From NCBI RefSeq assembly GCF_000467185.1, contig NZ_BATM01000033.1, positions 1 through 64,000 on the forward strand: a stretch of 64,000 bases of DNA, in the 5' to 3' direction. The stretch comes from Vibrio ezurae NBRC 102218 (GTDB taxonomy: Bacteria > Pseudomonadota > Gammaproteobacteria > Enterobacterales > Vibrionaceae). Position numbers and translations under genes: made by a program. The first letter of the stretch is position 1, and every line of letters starts with the position of its first letter. The notes beneath the pieces are model-generated. The model saw only the letters and a program-made list of their open reading frames with translations, had not been told where the DNA came from and did no database searches. Positions 37,029 to 47,571 of this stretch are shown here, one piece after another.

Positions 37029-37862
37029 ATGCCTCAAGATAGCCGTATTCATCCGCCACTTCGTGCGTTTCGTTCTGCACAGGGTAAGCCAACACTTAGG
37101 GTGGTATTTGTGCATGGCTTCTTGGGGAGTGCAGAGGATTGGCATTCACAAAAAGATCATCTGCCTATTTGTTGGGATCTCTATGCGATAGATCTTCCCG
37201 GGCATGGTCATGCCAGTCAATTTCCCATACCTGATAGTATTGATGGGTTTGTTGAATTTATTGATCAACAGTTGCAACAACTTCCCGATGATAAAGTGCC
37301 ACTGGTGCTGGTGGGATACTCTTTAGGTGCACGTTTATTGATGCATTTTGCGTTAACCGCTCATCATCGCCCAATGCCTATTGCTGGATTTGTATTCGAG
37401 GGAGGAAACTTTGGCCTACAAAAAGGGTCAGAGAAGCAGGAACGTTGGGAAAATGATCGTCGTTGGATAACTCGTTTTTCTGAGCAGACACTTCCTAATG
37501 TCTTACAGGATTGGTATCAGCAAAAGGTGTTTGCATCTCTATCAAGGGAGCAAATAAAAGCATTGGTCGAGGAGCGTTCACACAATGCGGGTGCGGCATT
37601 AGCACAGGTCATGTCGGTGACTTCACTGGCTCATCAGGATTATCTACGGGATAAACTATGCGCTGCTGAGCAAAACACACACTTAAAAACGTATTATATT
37701 GTGGGTGAACACGACGTGAAATTTATGGGCTTGTATACACAAAACAAAGTGCCATTTTCAGTAATACTAGGGGCTGGACACAACACACATAAAGAACAGC
37801 CTTACAAATATGCACAAAAGTTGACACAGCTCTTATCCATCGAAGAGGTAAACTCGATATGA
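37029..37862 (+). CDS. menH: 2-succinyl-6-hydroxy-2,4-cyclohexadiene-1-carboxylate synthase
   Basis: 277 aa alpha/beta hydrolase. Oxyanion region VHGFLGSAEDW, nucleophile Ser in VGYSLGARLL, catalytic His in GAGHNTHKEQP. It eliminates pyruvate from the MenD product. Starts one base after the menD stop. The next gene is menC, not menB as usual. Confidence 0.94.
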   Translation: MPQDSRIHPPLRAFRSAQGKPTLRVVFVHGFLGSAEDWHSQKDHLPICWDLYAIDLPGHGHASQFPIPDSIDGFVEFIDQQLQQLPDDKVPLVLVGYSLGARLLMHFALTAHHRPMPIAGFVFEGGNFGLQKGSEKQERWENDRRWITRFSEQTLPNVLQDWYQQKVFASLSREQIKALVEERSHNAGAALAQVMSVTSLAHQDYLRDKLCAAEQNTHLKTYYIVGEHDVKFMGLYTQNKVPFSVILGAGHNTHKEQPYKYAQKLTQLLSIEEVNSI

Positions 37863-37880
37863 TGCGCCTCGCACTGAGTT

Positions 37881-37928
37881 AGTTGGCTTCAGTGTTAGCT
37901 TCAATGTCGGCTTAAATATTGGCTTAGG
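37881..37928 (+). repeat. four degenerate 12-bp tandem units
   Basis: AGTTGGCTTCAG, TGTTAGCTTCAA, TGTCGGCTTAAA and TATTGGCTTAGG follow each other in the short gap between menH and menC, where menB normally lies. Confidence 0.6.
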
Positions 37929-37939
37929 AAATTATAATT

Positions 37940-38935
37940 ATGAGAAAGGCTAATTTATATCGCTATCAGCTTGAGATGGATAGCGGTGTTATTTTACGTG
38001 AACAAAAACTGACGAATCGAGAAGGCTGGATTGTCGAATTATCGGAGAATAATCGAGTCGGATATGGTGAGGTCGCCCCCCTGAGCGGATTTAGCCACGA
38101 AACCATGGACCAAGCATTTGTTGAAGTGGTGGCTCGATTAAAAAAATGGACAGCAGGAGAGGCGCTCGATAGTAACTCCTCTTATCCTTCCGTTGCCTTT
38201 GGTTTATCCATGGCGGAATTTGAATTAAACGGTTTATTGGGCGCAGAAGGGAACTATCAAGCCGCCCCTTTTTGCCATGGCGATCCCGATGAACTCCTTC
38301 CTGCATTAAAGGCGATGCAGGGTGATAAAGTTGCGAAAATTAAAGTCGGACTCTATGAGCCTATTCGTGACGGAATTTTAGTGAATTTATTTTTAGAAGC
38401 GACTCCTGATATACAGCTTCGACTGGATGCGAATCGTGTTTGGGATTTAGACAAAGCCAAACAGTTTGCGAGCAAAATAAACCCGTCTTTACGCTCTCGT
38501 ATTCAATATATCGAAGAGCCGTGCAGTGCACCGGGTGACAGTTTGACGTTTGCCATCGAAACGGGCATTGCTATTGGTTGGGACGAAACCTTGCAAAACG
38601 GGGTGATGAACCCAGATTTTAACTTGGAGTTTTTAACCGGTGCGAAAGCGATTGTGATTAAGCCTATGTTAATTGGCAATATTCAGCGTTGCATCCAATT
38701 GATAGAAAAAGCACAAGCACTTGGGCTTGTCGCTGTGATCAGCTCTAGCATTGAATCCAGCCTAGGGCTATCTCAACTTGCTCGCTTAGCTCATCAATTT
38801 ACACCAATGACTACACCGGGTTTAGATACGCTACAGTTGTTTAAAGAGCAGTTACATACTCCGTGGCCAGGCAGTGAATTACCGATCAGAAGCTTGAGCT
38901 CTCAAACATTAGTTTGGCATCAGAGCTCGGAATAA
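37940..38935 (+). CDS. menC: o-succinylbenzoate synthase
   Basis: 331 aa enolase-superfamily enzyme. Catalytic and metal residues: K in AKIKVGLYEP, D in LRLDANRVW, E in YIEEPC, D in GWDETLQ, and K in IVIKPMLIG. Dehydrates SHCHC to o-succinylbenzoate. ATG 37940; separated from menH by 77 bp instead of a menB gene. Followed after 3 bp by menE. Confidence 0.95.
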   Translation: MRKANLYRYQLEMDSGVILREQKLTNREGWIVELSENNRVGYGEVAPLSGFSHETMDQAFVEVVARLKKWTAGEALDSNSSYPSVAFGLSMAEFELNGLLGAEGNYQAAPFCHGDPDELLPALKAMQGDKVAKIKVGLYEPIRDGILVNLFLEATPDIQLRLDANRVWDLDKAKQFASKINPSLRSRIQYIEEPCSAPGDSLTFAIETGIAIGWDETLQNGVMNPDFNLEFLTGAKAIVIKPMLIGNIQRCIQLIEKAQALGLVAVISSSIESSLGLSQLARLAHQFTPMTTPGLDTLQLFKEQLHTPWPGSELPIRSLSSQTLVWHQSSE

Positions 38936-38938
38936 ACC

Positions 38939-40375
38939 TTGTCCCTCAATACGCTATTTTCCCATCAATCTCCTCTTTGTTATTGGAGCAAATGTTCTGA
39001 TAACAAAGCGTCGCTAGCGCCCCAAGCGAATGACATCGCTTTACTGTGCCGTGTCGGGCGTTACTCATGGTCAGAGCTTGCCAGTCGTGTTGCAGCGGTG
39101 CGACAGCAACTCTTAGAGCAGGGGTTAGCTTCTTCAGATGTATTAATGTTAGTAACGGCGCACAGTTCACTGCAAAGTTTGCTGGTGTACCTTGCTGCAC
39201 TAGAGGAAGGGATAGTGGTGTCAATCGTCCCTTTATTACCTGAACCTGAACTGATTAAGCGTCAGCAGATATTAGGGGGTTCATATTGTTACCTGTGCCC
39301 CACTATAGACTCCCGATTGCTGCCGTTAATGAACAGCGTGCAAGTGGATTTTTCAGTAGGCGGAGACGTGACGTCTTCTGATTCAAATTTCTCTTTATCT
39401 CATATTGCCAGCCTGATTTTCACCTCAGGCTCTACAGGGGACCCTAAAGCGGTGGCGCATACTGTCAACAACCACTTAGCGTCAGCGATGGGTTTACAGG
39501 ATTCATTTCATTTTGATGCTACGAGCACTTGGCTGTTATCTCTGCCACTGTTTCATGTTTCTGGTTTAGCGATTGTTTGGCGCTGGCTGCTTAGTGGTTG
39601 TTGCCTGCGTTTAAAAGAAGGACAGGGGCTGGATTTACACGGGGTGAGTCATACTTCAATGGTGCCGACACAATTGCAACGAGCACTGCAACAGCAAACG
39701 CCTCTGACACTGCAACGAGTGTTGTTAGGGGGCGCTATCATTCCTCATCAATTAGCCCATGCGGCGCGCGAACGTGGTATAGATACTTGGGCTGGGTATG
39801 GACTGACAGAAATGGCATCTACCGTCACGGCCAAAAGAGTCGATGAAACAGACAGCGCAGGGCGAGTGCTGACTAAGCGAGCCATTAAGCTTGAAGAGCA
39901 AAGGATTTTTGTCGCAGGTGATACTTTAGCCGTAGGGTATTGGAAAAATGGGAGTCTTTCCCCCTTACCTCTACAAAATGGTTGGTTTGATACACAAGAT
40001 CTTGGTGATTGGCAAAATGATGAACTTGTGATTGTGGGACGGGCTGATAACTTATTTATTTCTGGTGGTGAGAATATTCACTGTGAAGAAATCGAACGAG
40101 TATTGATGAAACATCAGTCGGTAGCACAAGCGTTTATCATGCCCATAGCCGATCATGAATTTGGTCATAGACCTATAGCGTTATTGTCACTTTCACAGGA
40201 AACGCTTACCTCTGAATTAAAGCAGCAACTTAATGAACTTTGCTTAGCTCATCTGCAAAAATTCAAATGCCCCATCAACTACTTACCTATTCCTAGCCAT
40301 TTATTAAATCAAGGTATTAAGGTCTCTAGAGCCAAACTGAAAGCTTGGTTATCTGATACCAACCTTACTCAATAA
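38939..40375 (+). CDS. menE: o-succinylbenzoate--CoA ligase
   Basis: 478 aa adenylate-forming enzyme. P-loop-like FTSGSTGDPKA (about residue 160), GYGLTEMASTV, and the hinge GRADNLFISGGENIH. Makes OSB-CoA, the substrate of MenB. TTG start 3 bp after menC with a weak GGA; translation probably depends on coupling to menC. Confidence 0.94.
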   Translation: MSLNTLFSHQSPLCYWSKCSDNKASLAPQANDIALLCRVGRYSWSELASRVAAVRQQLLEQGLASSDVLMLVTAHSSLQSLLVYLAALEEGIVVSIVPLLPEPELIKRQQILGGSYCYLCPTIDSRLLPLMNSVQVDFSVGGDVTSSDSNFSLSHIASLIFTSGSTGDPKAVAHTVNNHLASAMGLQDSFHFDATSTWLLSLPLFHVSGLAIVWRWLLSGCCLRLKEGQGLDLHGVSHTSMVPTQLQRALQQQTPLTLQRVLLGGAIIPHQLAHAARERGIDTWAGYGLTEMASTVTAKRVDETDSAGRVLTKRAIKLEEQRIFVAGDTLAVGYWKNGSLSPLPLQNGWFDTQDLGDWQNDELVIVGRADNLFISGGENIHCEEIERVLMKHQSVAQAFIMPIADHEFGHRPIALLSLSQETLTSELKQQLNELCLAHLQKFKCPINYLPIPSHLLNQGIKVSRAKLKAWLSDTNLTQ

Positions 40376-40380
40376 CGAGC

Positions 40381-40447
40381 CATTCTAGCGTGTTAACATA
40401 CTCGGTCACTGCGTTATTCCTGAACACTGACTTAGCATAGTTGGTAT
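40381..40447 (+). repeat. dispersed intergenic repeat, copy C (short form)
   Basis: ATTCTAGCGTGTTAACATAC at the left, TGCGTTATTCCTGAACACTG and ACTTAGCATAGTTGGTAT at the right; it matches the two ends of copies A and B but lacks their roughly 70-bp middle. Confidence 0.65.
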
Positions 40448-40652
40448 AAACAACACATCGAACGTTTATAGCGCACTTTTTATAACAAAACCGTAGAGTT
40501 TTGGTTTTTATAGAATCATTTAGTTATGACATAGTTCAAAAGAGTTTTTTTCAAACCGCAAAGATAGCGTCATAATCCTAACCAATGAACAGGGTAACGT
40601 GTCGCTCACCGTATTGTTGGTCAGCATCCGTTACCAAGCAATGGAATGGATT

Positions 40653-40853
40653 ATGTATTTTATTTGGACACTGGTTGCGGTTTGTCTCGGCGTGGCGTTT
40701 GCCGATCACGGTTTAGCAGGCTCGATTGCACAAGCGCTAGGGTTTGCATTGGTAGTCGGTATTGCCTTTGCTAACGGTGGTAAAGCATCAAAGAAAAGCA
40801 GTGACTGGTTTCTATCACGAGTGAAGCCAAGTCATTATGACAAGGTGCTCTAA
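40653..40853 (+). CDS. small membrane protein of unknown function
   Basis: 66 aa from ATG 40653 (GGAATGG upstream); GTG 40599 with AGGG upstream would give 84 aa. Two hydrophobic segments (MYFIWTLVAVCLGVAFAD and GSIAQALGFALVVGIAFANG) and a basic tail. No family recognised. Confidence 0.6.
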   Translation: MYFIWTLVAVCLGVAFADHGLAGSIAQALGFALVVGIAFANGGKASKKSSDWFLSRVKPSHYDKVL

Positions 40854-40931
40854 GTAAAGTGCTATAAGTAAGGCGTGATTGGTGTCACCCATACATTATG
40901 GGGTAGATAATGTATGGGCGTTAACGCAAGC

Positions 40932-41885
40932 TTAATGCAGTAGCCAGAGTAATGTGCCAACCGAAATGGTTAGCCATAACCCAACCCCAAACAATAAGGG
41001 TTTTAATCCTGCTTCTTTAACTTGTTCTAAAGAAATTGCCGAACCAATCAAGAATAGACAGGCTACGAGCATTTGTTTGGCGACTGAGAACGTTAGGTGA
41101 TAAAACGCATCAAACTGTGGCAGTAGATCACTGATAACCACCGCACCAATATACAAGAAGATAAAGGTAGGGATTTGCAGTTTGTGTTTTCCTTTACCGA
41201 AATACCAAGCACTGCCTAGTGTCACTGGAATAATCCACAACGCGCGTGCCAGTTTCAATGTGGTTGCAGTACGCAACGCTTCCTCACCATAGGCACTTGC
41301 AGCCCCCACCACCGACGATGTATCGTGAATCGCGATCGCCGCCCAAACACCAAAGGTGTGTTGGTCTAAATTCAAAGCATGGCCAATAACGGGAAAGACA
41401 AACAGCGCGATAGAATTGAGTATGAAGACTGTCGCCAGCGCTAAGCCGGTTTGGTTGGCATTCGCATTGATGGCTGGAGACACCGCGGCAATTGCGCTTC
41501 CTCCACAAATGGCGGTACCGCTGGAAATAAGATATCCCGTTTTTTTATCAATGCCCAGTTTGATCGCAACCCAAGTTCCCACTAGTAAGGTAATGAAAAT
41601 CGTGGTCATGATCAGACCTATACCACTAGAGGTCGCTTTGAGTGCTTCTGATAAAGAGATACCAAAGCCCAAGCCGATAATGGAATAGCTCAGTAGCTTT
41701 TTAGTCCATTTCGCAATCGGTAAATGAGTTGGGACCAACCCTAATTGAGATAATATTAAGCCGAGAATTAATGCAGAGGGAGACTGCAAAAAAGGAGTAA
41801 AACAAAAGGCTAATACAATAAAAAAAGGAATGTGCTTTTTAGTAAATAACGACATAGGCTTAGGCATGTTTAAATTTTCACTCAT
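40932..41885 (-). CDS. YeiH-family putative sulfate/anion exporter
   Basis: 317 aa, about ten membrane segments. UPF0324/YeiH motifs: [37 protein letters not shown]. Annotated in relatives as a putative sulfate exporter; substrate unproven. ATG 41885 is preferred (GAGG 9 nt upstream); the frame is open to 41954. Stands alone, with no LysR gene beside it. Confidence 0.85.
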   Translation of the reverse strand: MSENLNMPKPMSLFTKKHIPFFIVLAFCFTPFLQSPSALILGLILSQLGLVPTHLPIAKWTKKLLSYSIIGLGFGISLSEALKATSSGIGLIMTTIFITLLVGTWVAIKLGIDKKTGYLISSGTAICGGSAIAAVSPAINANANQTGLALATVFILNSIALFVFPVIGHALNLDQHTFGVWAAIAIHDTSSVVGAASAYGEEALRTATTLKLARALWIIPVTLGSAWYFGKGKHKLQIPTFIFLYIGAVVISDLLPQFDAFYHLTFSVAKQMLVACLFLIGSAISLEQVKEAGLKPLLFGVGLWLTISVGTLLWLLH

Positions 41886-42097
41886 GATAACGGCCTCAAA
41901 CGAAATACACCCAGTTATTGTAGGGTTTAGTACCCATTGTTCTATGGAAAACACTGTATATGCTATCTAGTGATTAAAAAGAGTGTGATGCAGTACTAGA
42001 TTGCAATAAACTTTAACAACTCTATGCTGAAACAGAGTTCATTTATTCAGTGCTAATAGGTAGTATTGAATGGAATCATAGAAACCAAAGAGAGATT

Positions 42098-42994
42098 ATG
42101 AAACGCATTTTTTCGATTATGGCTGTATTGCTAGTATCCGTCTCCATGGTGTACTCACCGGTGACTGAGGCAAAGCGATTTGGCGGCGGTAAGTCTTTTG
42201 GCAAGAGCTTTAAAACGGCTCCTGCACCTAAAGCCACTCCAACGAATACTAATTCTTTAAACAATAAAGGGACTCCGAACTCAACTTCACGAAAAGGTGG
42301 GTTAATGGGAGGTCTTATGGGCGGCCTGTTAGCAGGCGGTCTATTAGCGGCGTTCTTTGGTGGTGCGTTTGAAGGAATCCAGTTTATGGATATCCTAATT
42401 ATGGGTTTGATTGCGTTTTTCGCCTTTAAATTCTTGCGCGGTATGTTGGGAGCAAAAGCGGGCAGTATGAGCCAGCAGCGCCCTGCGTATTCAAATGGTC
42501 CACAAGGTAACAGTCAGTTTAAACAACAAGCTGAACCGCAATCGTTTACCGAGCAAAAACCGTTTACTGAACCAGCATCTGCGGCCGGATTTGGAAGTTC
42601 AGCGCACTCTGATGTGCCTCACAACTATCCTCCTGGTTTCGATCATGCTGCGTTCGTTACGGGCTCTCGCGAGCACTATCGTACCCTACAAGGCGCATGG
42701 AATTACAATGAGTTGGAAACCATTCGTGAGTACGTTTCTGCCAGTTTGTTTGAAGACTTAAAAGCAGAGCGAGCATCACTACAAGGTGAGCAGCATACTG
42801 ATGTGATGTATGTGGATGCTGAAATTGTACGTGCAGACTACGATGCGAGCAAAGCTCAGCTTAGCTTGCAATTCACCGGCCGCTACCGCGATACCGTTGA
42901 AGATGTAGAAGAAGATATTAACGATATCTGGCACCTTGAGCGTGACCTGACTCAACCTAATGCACCTTGGTTGATTGTCGGTATTCAAGCTTAG
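42098..42994 (+). CDS. Tim44-domain membrane protein
   Basis: 298 aa. Signal-like N-terminus (MKRIFSIMAVLLVSVSMVYS), a Gly/Lys-rich stretch with MGGLMGGLLAGG (a short membrane segment), a second hydrophobic segment (MDILIMGLIAFFAFKFL), a Gln/Pro-rich linker, and a C-terminal Tim44-like domain (about 190-298, AWNYNELETIREYVSASLFE ... DTVEDVEEDINDIWHLERD). Function in bacteria is unclear. AGAGAG ribosome binding site; strong terminator downstream. Confidence 0.88.
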   Translation: MKRIFSIMAVLLVSVSMVYSPVTEAKRFGGGKSFGKSFKTAPAPKATPTNTNSLNNKGTPNSTSRKGGLMGGLMGGLLAGGLLAAFFGGAFEGIQFMDILIMGLIAFFAFKFLRGMLGAKAGSMSQQRPAYSNGPQGNSQFKQQAEPQSFTEQKPFTEPASAAGFGSSAHSDVPHNYPPGFDHAAFVTGSREHYRTLQGAWNYNELETIREYVSASLFEDLKAERASLQGEQHTDVMYVDAEIVRADYDASKAQLSLQFTGRYRDTVEDVEEDINDIWHLERDLTQPNAPWLIVGIQA

Positions 42995-43022
42995 CGCTTT
43001 ATTCAGAGTCAATATCCAATGG

Positions 43023-43052
43023 AAGGCCGGAACGAAAGTTCCGGCCTTTTTT
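43023..43052 (+). terminator. intrinsic terminator
   Basis: AAGGCCGGAAC-GAAA-GTTCCGGCCTT followed by TTTT; follows the Tim44-domain gene. Confidence 0.93.
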
Positions 43053-43184
43053 GATCTTGCAAGTTGGATAATTAGAATTCAATAAACAGAATTTATTATG
43101 AGCACGTATACTTTATGACACTAAGCGTACGAAGAAACAGGCTTTTCTTAGTGCATTTTTCAAAAAGTAAGAGGAATACAACAC

Positions 43185-43427
43185 ATGAACATTATCCTAT
43201 TTTTGTTGATCGGTGCTTTAGCAGGTTGGCTAGCAGGTAACTTCATGAAAGGCGGCGGCTTTGGTGTGGTGGGCAACATTGTGGTGGGTGTTTTAGGTGC
43301 GGTTGTTGGTGGAACTGTCTTTAGTGCCGTTGGTGTTGCAGCTGGTGGTATCGTTGGTTCTTTAGTTGTGTCGACTATTGGCGCAATCTTGTTGCTTTAT
43401 ATTGTCGGCTTTATTAAGCGACTTTAA
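43185..43427 (+). CDS. GlsB/YeaQ/YmgE-family stress membrane protein
   Basis: 80 aa, three hydrophobic Gly-rich helices (IGALAGWLAGNFMKGGGFGV, VVGVLGAVVGGTVF, STIGAILLLYIVGFIKRL), the transglycosylase-associated protein family. Usually induced by envelope or stationary-phase stress. Good AAGAGG ribosome binding site. Confidence 0.9.
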   Translation: MNIILFLLIGALAGWLAGNFMKGGGFGVVGNIVVGVLGAVVGGTVFSAVGVAAGGIVGSLVVSTIGAILLLYIVGFIKRL

Positions 43428-43521
43428 TTGCAATACTAGGCATTTTTTAGCCTAGCTGTAGATTATAATGCTTGAGAGCTGCGCGAGTGTTTTGATGGTA
43501 GAGTTACGGCTCATCGAAAAC

Positions 43522-43558
43522 GCCTGATAACAACGCGCTTTGTTCTCAGGCATTTTTT
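43522..43558 (+). terminator. intrinsic terminator
   Basis: GCCTGA-TAACAA / TTTGTT-TCAGGC stem followed by ATTTTTT. It lies 95 bp after the YmgE-like gene; a shorter CTAGGC/GCCTAG hairpin at 43436-43455 precedes it. Confidence 0.65.
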
Positions 43559-43635
43559 CTTTGTGCTTCTTGAGCGCATATCTTGTTTTAGATAAATCAC
43601 GTACTATATGCCCACTCACTTCAATATAGATTGCT

Positions 43636-43944
43636 ATGACCACTATCCCAATTAAACAAATCTCTGAACATTCCTCTAGCGAACCTGAAGTCGCATGCAG
43701 TACTTGCCGTGCCAGTTGTTGCCGCTTAGAAGTGATGATCATCACCGATACAGGGGTGCCAGAGGAGCATATCGCAACGGATAAATGGGGCGGTGAAACT
43801 ATGTTGCGTTTAGAGGATGGTTGGTGCTCTGCGGTGGATAGGGATACGATGCTGTGTACGATTTATGAGAATCGCCCGTGGATCTGTCGAGAGTTTGAAA
43901 TGGCGTCTTATGAATGCCGTAATGAATGGGAAAATCGTAATTAG
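43636..43944 (+). CDS. YkgJ-family cysteine-cluster protein
   Basis: 102 aa. Cys ligands in CSTCRASCCRLE, WCSAVDR, LCTIYENRPWICREFE and YEC, the CxxCxxCC zinc/iron-chelating pattern. Function unknown. Convergent to pta. Confidence 0.87.
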   Translation: MTTIPIKQISEHSSSEPEVACSTCRASCCRLEVMIITDTGVPEEHIATDKWGGETMLRLEDGWCSAVDRDTMLCTIYENRPWICREFEMASYECRNEWENRN

Positions 43945-44091
43945 GCGTCATAGCGACCCAGACCACCCCCTCCGGTATCTACCGACTCTCCTGTCTTTAA
44001 GCGCTGAATATCAATCACATTAATCACTAGCATGACTCACTATGATGGGCGTCATTGCTGTGATTTGTTTGCGCCGTTGGCTAAACAAAAA

Positions 44092-44122
44092 AAAGGCCGG
44101 TATTTAAAAATACCGGCCTTTT
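44092..44122. terminator. bidirectional intrinsic terminator
   Basis: AAAAGGCCGGTATTT / AAATACCGGCCTTTT with A/T tracts on both sides, between the converging YkgJ-like gene and pta. Confidence 0.93.
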
Positions 44123-44145
44123 CAATTTTAGTCAGAGAGCAACAA

Positions 44146-46278
44146 TTATTGAGTTGCTTGAATTGCTGTTAGAGCAACTGTGTAAACGATGTCGTCTACT
44201 AGTGCGCCACGAGACAAGTCATTAACAGGTTTACGCATGCCTTGCAGCATTGGACCGATAGACACTAGGTCTGCTGAACGCTGTACTGCTTTGTAAGTTG
44301 TGTTACCAGTGTTTAGGTCTGGGAATACAAAGACAGTTGCTTTACCTGCAACAGGAGAGTTAGGTGCTTTAGAAGCCGCTACGTTCTCCATGATCGCTGC
44401 ATCGTACTGTAGAGGACCGTCGATCACTAGATCAGGACGTTTTTCTTGAGCAAGTTTAGTTGCTTCACGTACTTTATCTACGTCTGCACCTTTACCTGAC
44501 TCACCAGTAGAGTAAGAGATCATTGCAACGCGAGGGTCGATACCGAATGCCGCTGCAGAATCTGCAGATTGGATTGCGATTTCAGCCAGTTGCTCAGCTG
44601 TTGGATCTGGGTTGATTGCACAGTCACCGTATACCAATACTTGATCAGGCAGAAGCATGAAGAAGATTGAAGAAACGATAGACGCATCAGGTGCAGTCTT
44701 GATGATTTGGAACGGAGGAACGATAGTGTTTGCTGTAGTGTGAACTGCACCAGAAACAAGACCGTCTACTTCGCCATTCTCAAGCATCATTGTGCCTAGG
44801 AATACTGAATCTTGTAGCTTCTCACGAGCAACAACTTCAGTCATGCCTTTCTTAGAACGAAGTTCTACAAGACGTGCAACGTAGTTTTCACGTACTGCAT
44901 CAGAATCGATGATTTCAACGCCAGCGCCTAGCTCAACACCTTGTTGTGCTGCAACGCGACGGATTTCTTCAGGGTTACCAAGAAGTACACAGTTAGCGAT
45001 ACCGCGCTCAGCACAGATAGCCGCAGCTTTAACTGTACGTGGCTCATCACCTTCTGGAAGAACGATACGTTTGTTCGCACGACGAGCAAATTCAGTTAGC
45101 TGGTAACGGAACGCTGGTGGGCTTAGACGACGAGATGCAACAACACCTTCAGTTAGAGTATCAATCCAAGGACCATCGATGTGGCTTGCAACGTGTTCGT
45201 TAACGAACTCGATACGCTCTTTATCATCTGCTGGTACTTCAACGCTGAAGCTTTGAAGGTTTAGAGACGTCTGCCAAGTGTTACCTTGCGCTTTGAAGAT
45301 CGGTAGACCAGAGTCTAGTGCTGGTTGACATAGACCGCGAATTTCTTCAGGGATGTCGTAACCGCCAGTCAGTAGGATTGCACCGATTTCAACACCGTTC
45401 ATTGATGCAAGAGCGGCTGCTACGATTACATCTGGACGATCTGCTGAAGTAACAAGCAGTGAACCTGGTTTGAAATGCTCAATCATGTTTGGTAGAGAGC
45501 GTGCACAGAAAGTGATGCTCTTAATACGACGAGTAGAGATTTCACCTTCGTTGATGATATCTGCTTTAAGGTGTTTAGCCATGTCGATAGCGCGTGTAGC
45601 GATTAGCTCAACACTCCAAGGCACACAACCTAGTACACGTACTGGGCTAGTGTTGAAGATTTCCATAGACTGGATGTTTGCTTGCTGAGCTGCATCTGAT
45701 TCATCAAAGATTTCAGATAGGTCAGGGCGAGTACGGCCAGCTTCATCTACAGGAGCGTTCAGTTTGTTAATGATAACGCCTGAGATGTTTTTGTTTTTCT
45801 TGCCACCAAAGTTTGAAACAGCAACTTCGATACGCTCTTTAAGTTGAGATGGGTTGTATGTGCCTGGAGTAGCAACGAACACGATCTCAGCGCCAAGAGT
45901 TTTAGCAATTTCTTCGTTCACTTGGTTAGCAAACGGGTGCTTACGAGTTGGAACAAGACCTTCAATCAGGGTCACATCTGCGTCGTTAATTTGGTTGAAA
46001 CGCTCAACGATTGTTTCTAGCAAAACGTCAGTTTGCTCGTTACGGATAAGCGCTTGCGCTTCGTCCATTGGCGTTGGAGTACCAATCTTAATATCGTTGT
46101 TTGATTTAAGAATAGTAGATGTTAGATCCGGTTGGTTGCCACCTGTACGTGGCTGAGCGATAGGTTTGTAAAACGAAACGTTTACACCTTTGCGCTCCAT
46201 AGCGCGAATAACGCCCATGCTAACACTAGTAAGACCAACACCGGCGCTAATTGGGACAAGCATAATGGTACGAGACAT
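44146..46278 (-). CDS. pta: phosphate acetyltransferase
   Basis: 710 aa long-form Pta. N-terminal P-loop-like domain ([20 protein letters not shown]), central DRTGG domain, C-terminal PTA_PTB catalytic domain ([39 protein letters not shown]). Interconverts acetyl-CoA and acetyl phosphate. ATG 46278 with GAGG upstream. Downstream of ackA, 96 bp apart, with a strong hairpin between. Confidence 0.97.
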   Translation of the reverse strand: MSRTIMLVPISAGVGLTSVSMGVIRAMERKGVNVSFYKPIAQPRTGGNQPDLTSTILKSNNDIKIGTPTPMDEAQALIRNEQTDVLLETIVERFNQINDADVTLIEGLVPTRKHPFANQVNEEIAKTLGAEIVFVATPGTYNPSQLKERIEVAVSNFGGKKNKNISGVIINKLNAPVDEAGRTRPDLSEIFDESDAAQQANIQSMEIFNTSPVRVLGCVPWSVELIATRAIDMAKHLKADIINEGEISTRRIKSITFCARSLPNMIEHFKPGSLLVTSADRPDVIVAAALASMNGVEIGAILLTGGYDIPEEIRGLCQPALDSGLPIFKAQGNTWQTSLNLQSFSVEVPADDKERIEFVNEHVASHIDGPWIDTLTEGVVASRRLSPPAFRYQLTEFARRANKRIVLPEGDEPRTVKAAAICAERGIANCVLLGNPEEIRRVAAQQGVELGAGVEIIDSDAVRENYVARLVELRSKKGMTEVVAREKLQDSVFLGTMMLENGEVDGLVSGAVHTTANTIVPPFQIIKTAPDASIVSSIFFMLLPDQVLVYGDCAINPDPTAEQLAEIAIQSADSAAAFGIDPRVAMISYSTGESGKGADVDKVREATKLAQEKRPDLVIDGPLQYDAAIMENVAASKAPNSPVAGKATVFVFPDLNTGNTTYKAVQRSADLVSIGPMLQGMRKPVNDLSRGALVDDIVYTVALTAIQATQ

Positions 46279-46339
46279 AGTCTGAAGACCTCGAAATGTA
46301 TGAAAAAGTCTCAGCTGGGGGAGCAGCTGAACCAAAAGT

Positions 46340-46367
46340 AAACAGGTGAGGAAATCCTCACCTGTTT
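46340..46367 (-). other. intercistronic hairpin between ackA and pta
   Basis: AAACAGGTGAGG / CCTCACCTGTTT, a perfect 12-bp stem with a 4-nt loop, starting 7 nt after the ackA stop. Only a weak T run follows on the minus strand, so it is more likely an mRNA stabiliser or partial terminator that sets the ackA:pta ratio than a full stop. Confidence 0.7.
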
Positions 46368-46374
46368 AAATTAA

Positions 46375-47571
46375 TTAAAGACCAGCTAAACGTGCTGTGT
46401 CTTCTGCAATAACTAGCTCTTCGTTAGTAGAGATAACCATTGCTGGGATACGGCTGCTAGCAGCAGTGATAGTACCTTCGCCGCCGAAACGCGCTTTAAG
46501 GTTTGCTTCACCGTCTACTTCGATACCGAAGATACCAAGACGGTTTAGAACCATCTCGCGAATAGGAGCAGAGTTTTCACCGATACCACCAGTGAATACG
46601 ATAGCGTCTAGACGACCTTCTAGTGTTGCTGTGTAACCTGCAACGTATTTCGCTAGACGGTGACAGAATACGTCCATCGCACGAGTCGCTTCTTCTTTCT
46701 TACCGTAGTTGTCTTCAACAAAACGACAGTCAGAAGTCACTTCAGTTAGACCTTGTAGGCCAGACTCTTTAGTTAGCATAGTGTTGATTTGATCCACTGT
46801 GTAACCTAGAGAATCGTGTAGGTGGAAGATAACAGCAGGGTCGATGTCGCCACAGCGAGTACCCATTACTAGACCTTCTAAAGGAGTAAGACCCATAGAA
46901 GTATCTACACATTTGCCGTTTTTAATCGCACAAACTGAAGCACCGTTACCTAAGTGACAGTTGATGATGTTTAGTTCGCTTTCTGGCTTACCTAGTTGCT
47001 CAGCTGTTTCACGAGCAATGAATAGGTGAGAAGTACCGTGCATGCCGTAACGACGGATGCTGTGCTCTTTGTATAGGCTGTAAGGAAGCGCGTATAGGTA
47101 CGCTTCTTCAGGCATTGTTTGGTGGAAAGCAGTATCAAACACAACAGACATTGGTAGAGCTGGGAACGCTTTTTGTGCTGCTTTAATACCAACGATAGCG
47201 GCTGGGTTGTGAAGAGGTGCAAGTGCTGCACAGTCTTCGATACCTTTAACCACTTCTTCAGTAACAAGCATTGATTCAGTAAATTTCTCACCGCCGTGAA
47301 CAACACGGTGGCCAACAGCACCAAGCTGCTGAGATAGTTCAGGTTTAGAAGCTAGGATAGTGTCTACGATAAAAGTTAAAGCTTCATCGTGTGCTGCACC
47401 ATTACCTAGTGCTGCTTCGTGTTTGCCATCCAGTTTCCACTTAATACGTGCTTCAGGAAGGTGCAGACACTCTGCAAGACCAGTAAGATGCTCGTCACCA
47501 TTGTCCGCGTCAACGATAGCGAACTTAAGAGAAGAACTACCGCAGTTTAAAACTAAAACTAGCTTTGACAT
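46375..47571 (-). CDS. ackA: acetate kinase
   Basis: 398 aa ASKHA-fold kinase. Phosphate-1 motif [16 protein letters not shown] at the N-terminus, [31 protein letters not shown] and FTGGIGENS. Makes acetate and ATP from acetyl phosphate. ATG 47571 with AGGAAA upstream. First gene of ackA-pta. Confidence 0.97.
   Translation of the reverse strand: MSKLVLVLNCGSSSLKFAIVDADNGDEHLTGLAECLHLPEARIKWKLDGKHEAALGNGAAHDEALTFIVDTILASKPELSQQLGAVGHRVVHGGEKFTESMLVTEEVVKGIEDCAALAPLHNPAAIVGIKAAQKAFPALPMSVVFDTAFHQTMPEEAYLYALPYSLYKEHSIRRYGMHGTSHLFIARETAEQLGKPESELNIINCHLGNGASVCAIKNGKCVDTSMGLTPLEGLVMGTRCGDIDPAVIFHLHDSLGYTVDQINTMLTKESGLQGLTEVTSDCRFVEDNYGKKEEATRAMDVFCHRLAKYVAGYTATLEGRLDAIVFTGGIGENSAPIREMVLNRLGIFGIEVDGEANLKARFGGEGTITAASSRIPAMVISTNEELVIAEDTARLAGL

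Noticed and set aside
43452..43745. 97-aa minus-strand ORF before the YkgJ-like gene
   Set aside because: It is antisense to the start of a real gene and to a terminator hairpin; no supporting features.
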